A DNA stretch of 16,573 nucleotides from JACCYQ01 sp036675565 (GTDB lineage: Bacteria; Bacteroidota; Bacteroidia; Chitinophagales; Chitinophagaceae): the NCBI GenBank assembly GCA_036675565.1, contig JAKFER010000199.1, positions 1 through 16,573 on the forward strand, read 5' to 3'. Below the pieces are notes generated by a model. That model saw only the letters and a program-made list of their open reading frames with translations. It was not told where the DNA came from and did not search any database. The translations under genes and the position numbers were made by a program. The first letter of the stretch is position 1, and each line of letters starts with the position of its first letter. Below are positions 14,968 to 16,573 of the stretch, piece after piece.

Positions 14968-15319
14968 TATTTATTCATTTCTGTGTATAATTAAAGTTAG
15001 GGTTATAATGCAGATAATGTGTTAGATGTTGAGTAACGCATTTTTAAATATTTGGTGGTGTTGAAAACCATACCGTTAGTTAATTAAAAGCCACCGTTAA
15101 TGAAAAGACTTTGGTAAATATTTTAGAAATCATAAAAGATTCCTTCAATTATATTTTCATTTTTACCGTAAACACAATCAAAGCCGCCGATAGTGCATTC
15201 CAGTTTCCATCAATAAACTTACTGGGTTACTTTCAAAACATATTAAATCCTCTATTCTTTCTATTGTAAGAATATTATCTGGAGAACCATGTTTAAATTT
15301 TAATAATAAAATATTATTT
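14968..15319. other. 352-bp divergent intergenic region between the kinase and SBBP genes
   Basis: No credible gene is seen; the only long frame (15178-15468, minus) runs into the SBBP coding region. Contents: a LytTR-like direct-repeat pair at 15072-15102; a TTTG at 15110-15113 just after it; a partial third copy ACCGTAA at 15165-15171; a leftward TAACTTTA (14992-14999, one mismatch from TAnnTTTG) 24 bases before the kinase ATG; and, weakly, ATTG then CATGTTTA at 15263-15295 before the SBBP ATG. The rest is AT-rich with no terminator. Confidence 0.6.
15072..15102 (+). promoter_or_regulatory. Candidate LytTR-type response-regulator binding site (direct repeats)
   Basis: ACCGTTAGTT (15072-15081) and ACCGTTAATG (15093-15102) are direct repeats with start-to-start spacing of exactly 21 bases. 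The published LytTR site is a pair of imperfect repeats [TA][AC][CA]GTTN[AG][TC]G with about 12 bases between the 9-mers; the second copy matches at all ten positions and the first at nine. The pair is 105 bases upstream of the kinase ATG and 218 bases upstream of the SBBP ATG. The repeats read towards the SBBP gene and are followed 7 bases later by TTTG. Confidence 0.6.
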
Positions 15320-16573
15320 ATGAGGAAGTCTTTGAAATTAATTTTTCTGCTCCCCTGTGTATTATTTATGCTAATAATGCTAAATGGAATGCATGGCATG
15401 ACACAGGTCTCCCGGGAATGGGTTATTGAAGAAACCAACCCGGATGGTATAAGCATTTTTGATGACATTGGCTGGTCTGCGCTCTATCCGGTTGATATGG
15501 CTGTTGGACCGGATGGTTATACATACGTTACCGGAAATACATCATCTTATTGGGGACGTAAATATGTGTTTACCGCTAAATATTCACCAACTGGATTGCG
15601 CATGTGGGTAAGATATTATAGTGGGGTGTTGTATGATTTTGAAACACATAGTTTTGAAGCTACTGCAATTACCCTTGATGCTGGCGGCAATGCTTTTGTA
15701 ACAGGAATAGCTACAATCAATGAAACACAGGTGAAATCTTTGTTTGTTGTAAAATATCCTTCCACTGATCCCAATAATAGAAAGATTTATTCAGGTGCAG
15801 GACTTTTACCTATAGAGATTGCTATAGATAATGTAACTGGCAGTATTTATGTTTCGGTTAAAAAATCAACTTCAAGTGAATATCAACTGCTGAAATTTGA
15901 TGAAGAATTATCAGGTGGTTTCTTTAGAGGTGGATTAAACCGCTTTGTGATGTGTTCAGATAATTCAGGTAATTTATTTATTTCAGAATTAGAAAAGGAA
16001 ATTGGGGAACCTAACTTCAATATAAGAACGACAAAATACAATAGTAATTTTGTGCCTCAATGGGACCATTTATATGATAGAAATGGAAATGGGAATGATG
16101 AGCCTTTTCAAATTTCACCAGATGGGTTAGGGAATGTTTTTGTTGCAGGTATTTCATCAATAGAATCCAATCAGGATTTTCTACTCTTGAAATATAATAC
16201 TGTTGGTGAATTAGAATGGAGCAGATTTCATGATATATCTCCTCTTGAAAATCTGACAGCTATGGCGATAGACCTTGCAGGTAATGCATATCTTACTGGC
16301 CAGGTTTTAATTAATAGTAATTGGGATTGGTCAATCGTTAAATATAATTCTGTTGGGGAGAAAGTAATTGAGTCAGTTCTGGATAGTGGCGAACCATTGG
16401 ACAATCCAACTGATATAGCCTTTGATGCTTCTGGAAATACTTATGTAACGGGTAATTTTGGAAGCCGGAATTTCCATCTGGTTAAATTTAATGATGCTGG
16501 TTCAATTGTCTGGATCGAAACGTATGGATCTGCTAATTTCGATTTAGCTAAAAGGGTTGGAACAGATGATGCC
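15320..16573 (+). CDS. Secreted SBBP-repeat beta-propeller protein (3' truncated by window edge)
   Basis: The frame from the ATG at 15320 stays open to the right edge (418 codons), so the C-terminus is not seen. An N-terminal hydrophobic segment (MRKSLKLIFLLPCVLFMLIM) acts as a signal peptide. The rest is made of SBBP-type units about 50 residues apart, each with D-x-x-GN-x-Y-V-TG and a K-Y/F-N-x-x-G-E strand: around 60-73 (AVGPDGYTYVTGNT), 118-131 (TLDAGGNAFVTGIA), 212-222 (weak), 265-278 (QISPDGLGNVFVAG), 315-328 (AIDLAGNAYLTGQV) and 366-379 (AFDASGNTYVTGNF), with KYNTVGELEW and KYNSVGEKV between. This predicts a beta-propeller exported beyond the inner membrane, possibly to the surface by type IX secretion if a C-terminal sorting domain follows. 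Function unknown. It is divergent from the kinase operon, sharing a region with a LytTR-like site. Confidence 0.88.
   Translation, partial: MRKSLKLIFLLPCVLFMLIMLNGMHGMTQVSREWVIEETNPDGISIFDDIGWSALYPVDMAVGPDGYTYVTGNTSSYWGRKYVFTAKYSPTGLRMWVRYYSGVLYDFETHSFEATAITLDAGGNAFVTGIATINETQVKSLFVVKYPSTDPNNRKIYSGAGLLPIEIAIDNVTGSIYVSVKKSTSSEYQLLKFDEELSGGFFRGGLNRFVMCSDNSGNLFISELEKEIGEPNFNIRTTKYNSNFVPQWDHLYDRNGNGNDEPFQISPDGLGNVFVAGISSIESNQDFLLLKYNTVGELEWSRFHDISPLENLTAMAIDLAGNAYLTGQVLINSNWDWSIVKYNSVGEKVIESVLDSGEPLDNPTDIAFDASGNTYVTGNFGSRNFHLVKFNDAGSIVWIETYGSANFDLAKRVGTDDA

Noticed and set aside
15178..15468. Minus-strand 96-residue frame
   Set aside because: It overlaps the signal peptide and first repeats of the SBBP gene, has no recognisable domain and covers the regulatory gap.
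1..16573. CRISPR arrays, tRNA, rRNA or phage genes
   Set aside because: None seen on reading both strands; the window is dominated by housekeeping and envelope genes.

Overview
The window looks like ordinary chromosome of a Bacteroidota member, most likely Chitinophagaceae. This is inferred from AT-rich DNA, A-rich rather than Shine-Dalgarno leaders, several TAnnTTTG (-7) boxes directly before genes, and typical families: a carboxypeptidase-like-domain outer-membrane receptor, a PepSY-like secreted protein, and a propeller/Y_Y_Y histidine kinase paired with a LytTR regulator. No IS element, CRISPR array, tRNA or rRNA was seen.

Layout. 1-746 (+): C-terminal part of a Gfo/Idh/MocA-type oxidoreductase, cut by the left edge. 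819-1262 (-): secreted PepSY-like protein with a clear terminator. 1469-1966 (+): PEBP/YbhB-like protein, convergent with dapD (1977-2789, -), the lysine/DAP pathway succinyltransferase. 2911-7729 (+): a same-strand block holding a GT4-type glycosyltransferase, a translationally coupled YrdC/TsaC protein (t6A), a class II tRNA nucleotidyltransferase with an HD domain (CCA end), a pRiA4b ORF-3-like protein and MiaA (i6A). Three of these five genes act on tRNA. 7904-10459 (+): a large outer-membrane beta-barrel receptor ending in a strong terminator.

10512-10856 (-): a small unrecognised protein with an N-terminal signal-like segment, a His-rich centre and a Cys-containing hydrophobic C-terminus. 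11057-14967 (-): a two-gene operon, transcribed leftwards, of a 1043-aa hybrid-like (propeller, Y_Y_Y, transmembrane, HisKA_7TM-less LytS/His_kinase type) sensor kinase and its LytTR response regulator, overlapping by 4 bp. 15320 to the right edge (+): the start of a secreted SBBP-repeat beta-propeller protein, divergent from the kinase.

The most interesting regulatory signal is in the 352-bp gap between the kinase and the SBBP gene. Two direct repeats ACCGTTA lie exactly 21 bp apart and fit the published LytTR-binding consensus, so the LytTR regulator encoded next door may control its own operon, the divergent secreted protein, or both. A second, different repeat cluster (TAYTGCGTA-like) sits just upstream of a candidate promoter for the small His/Cys protein. 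I see no clear evidence of a wholly new biological system; the two repeat sets and the small protein are the best leads.
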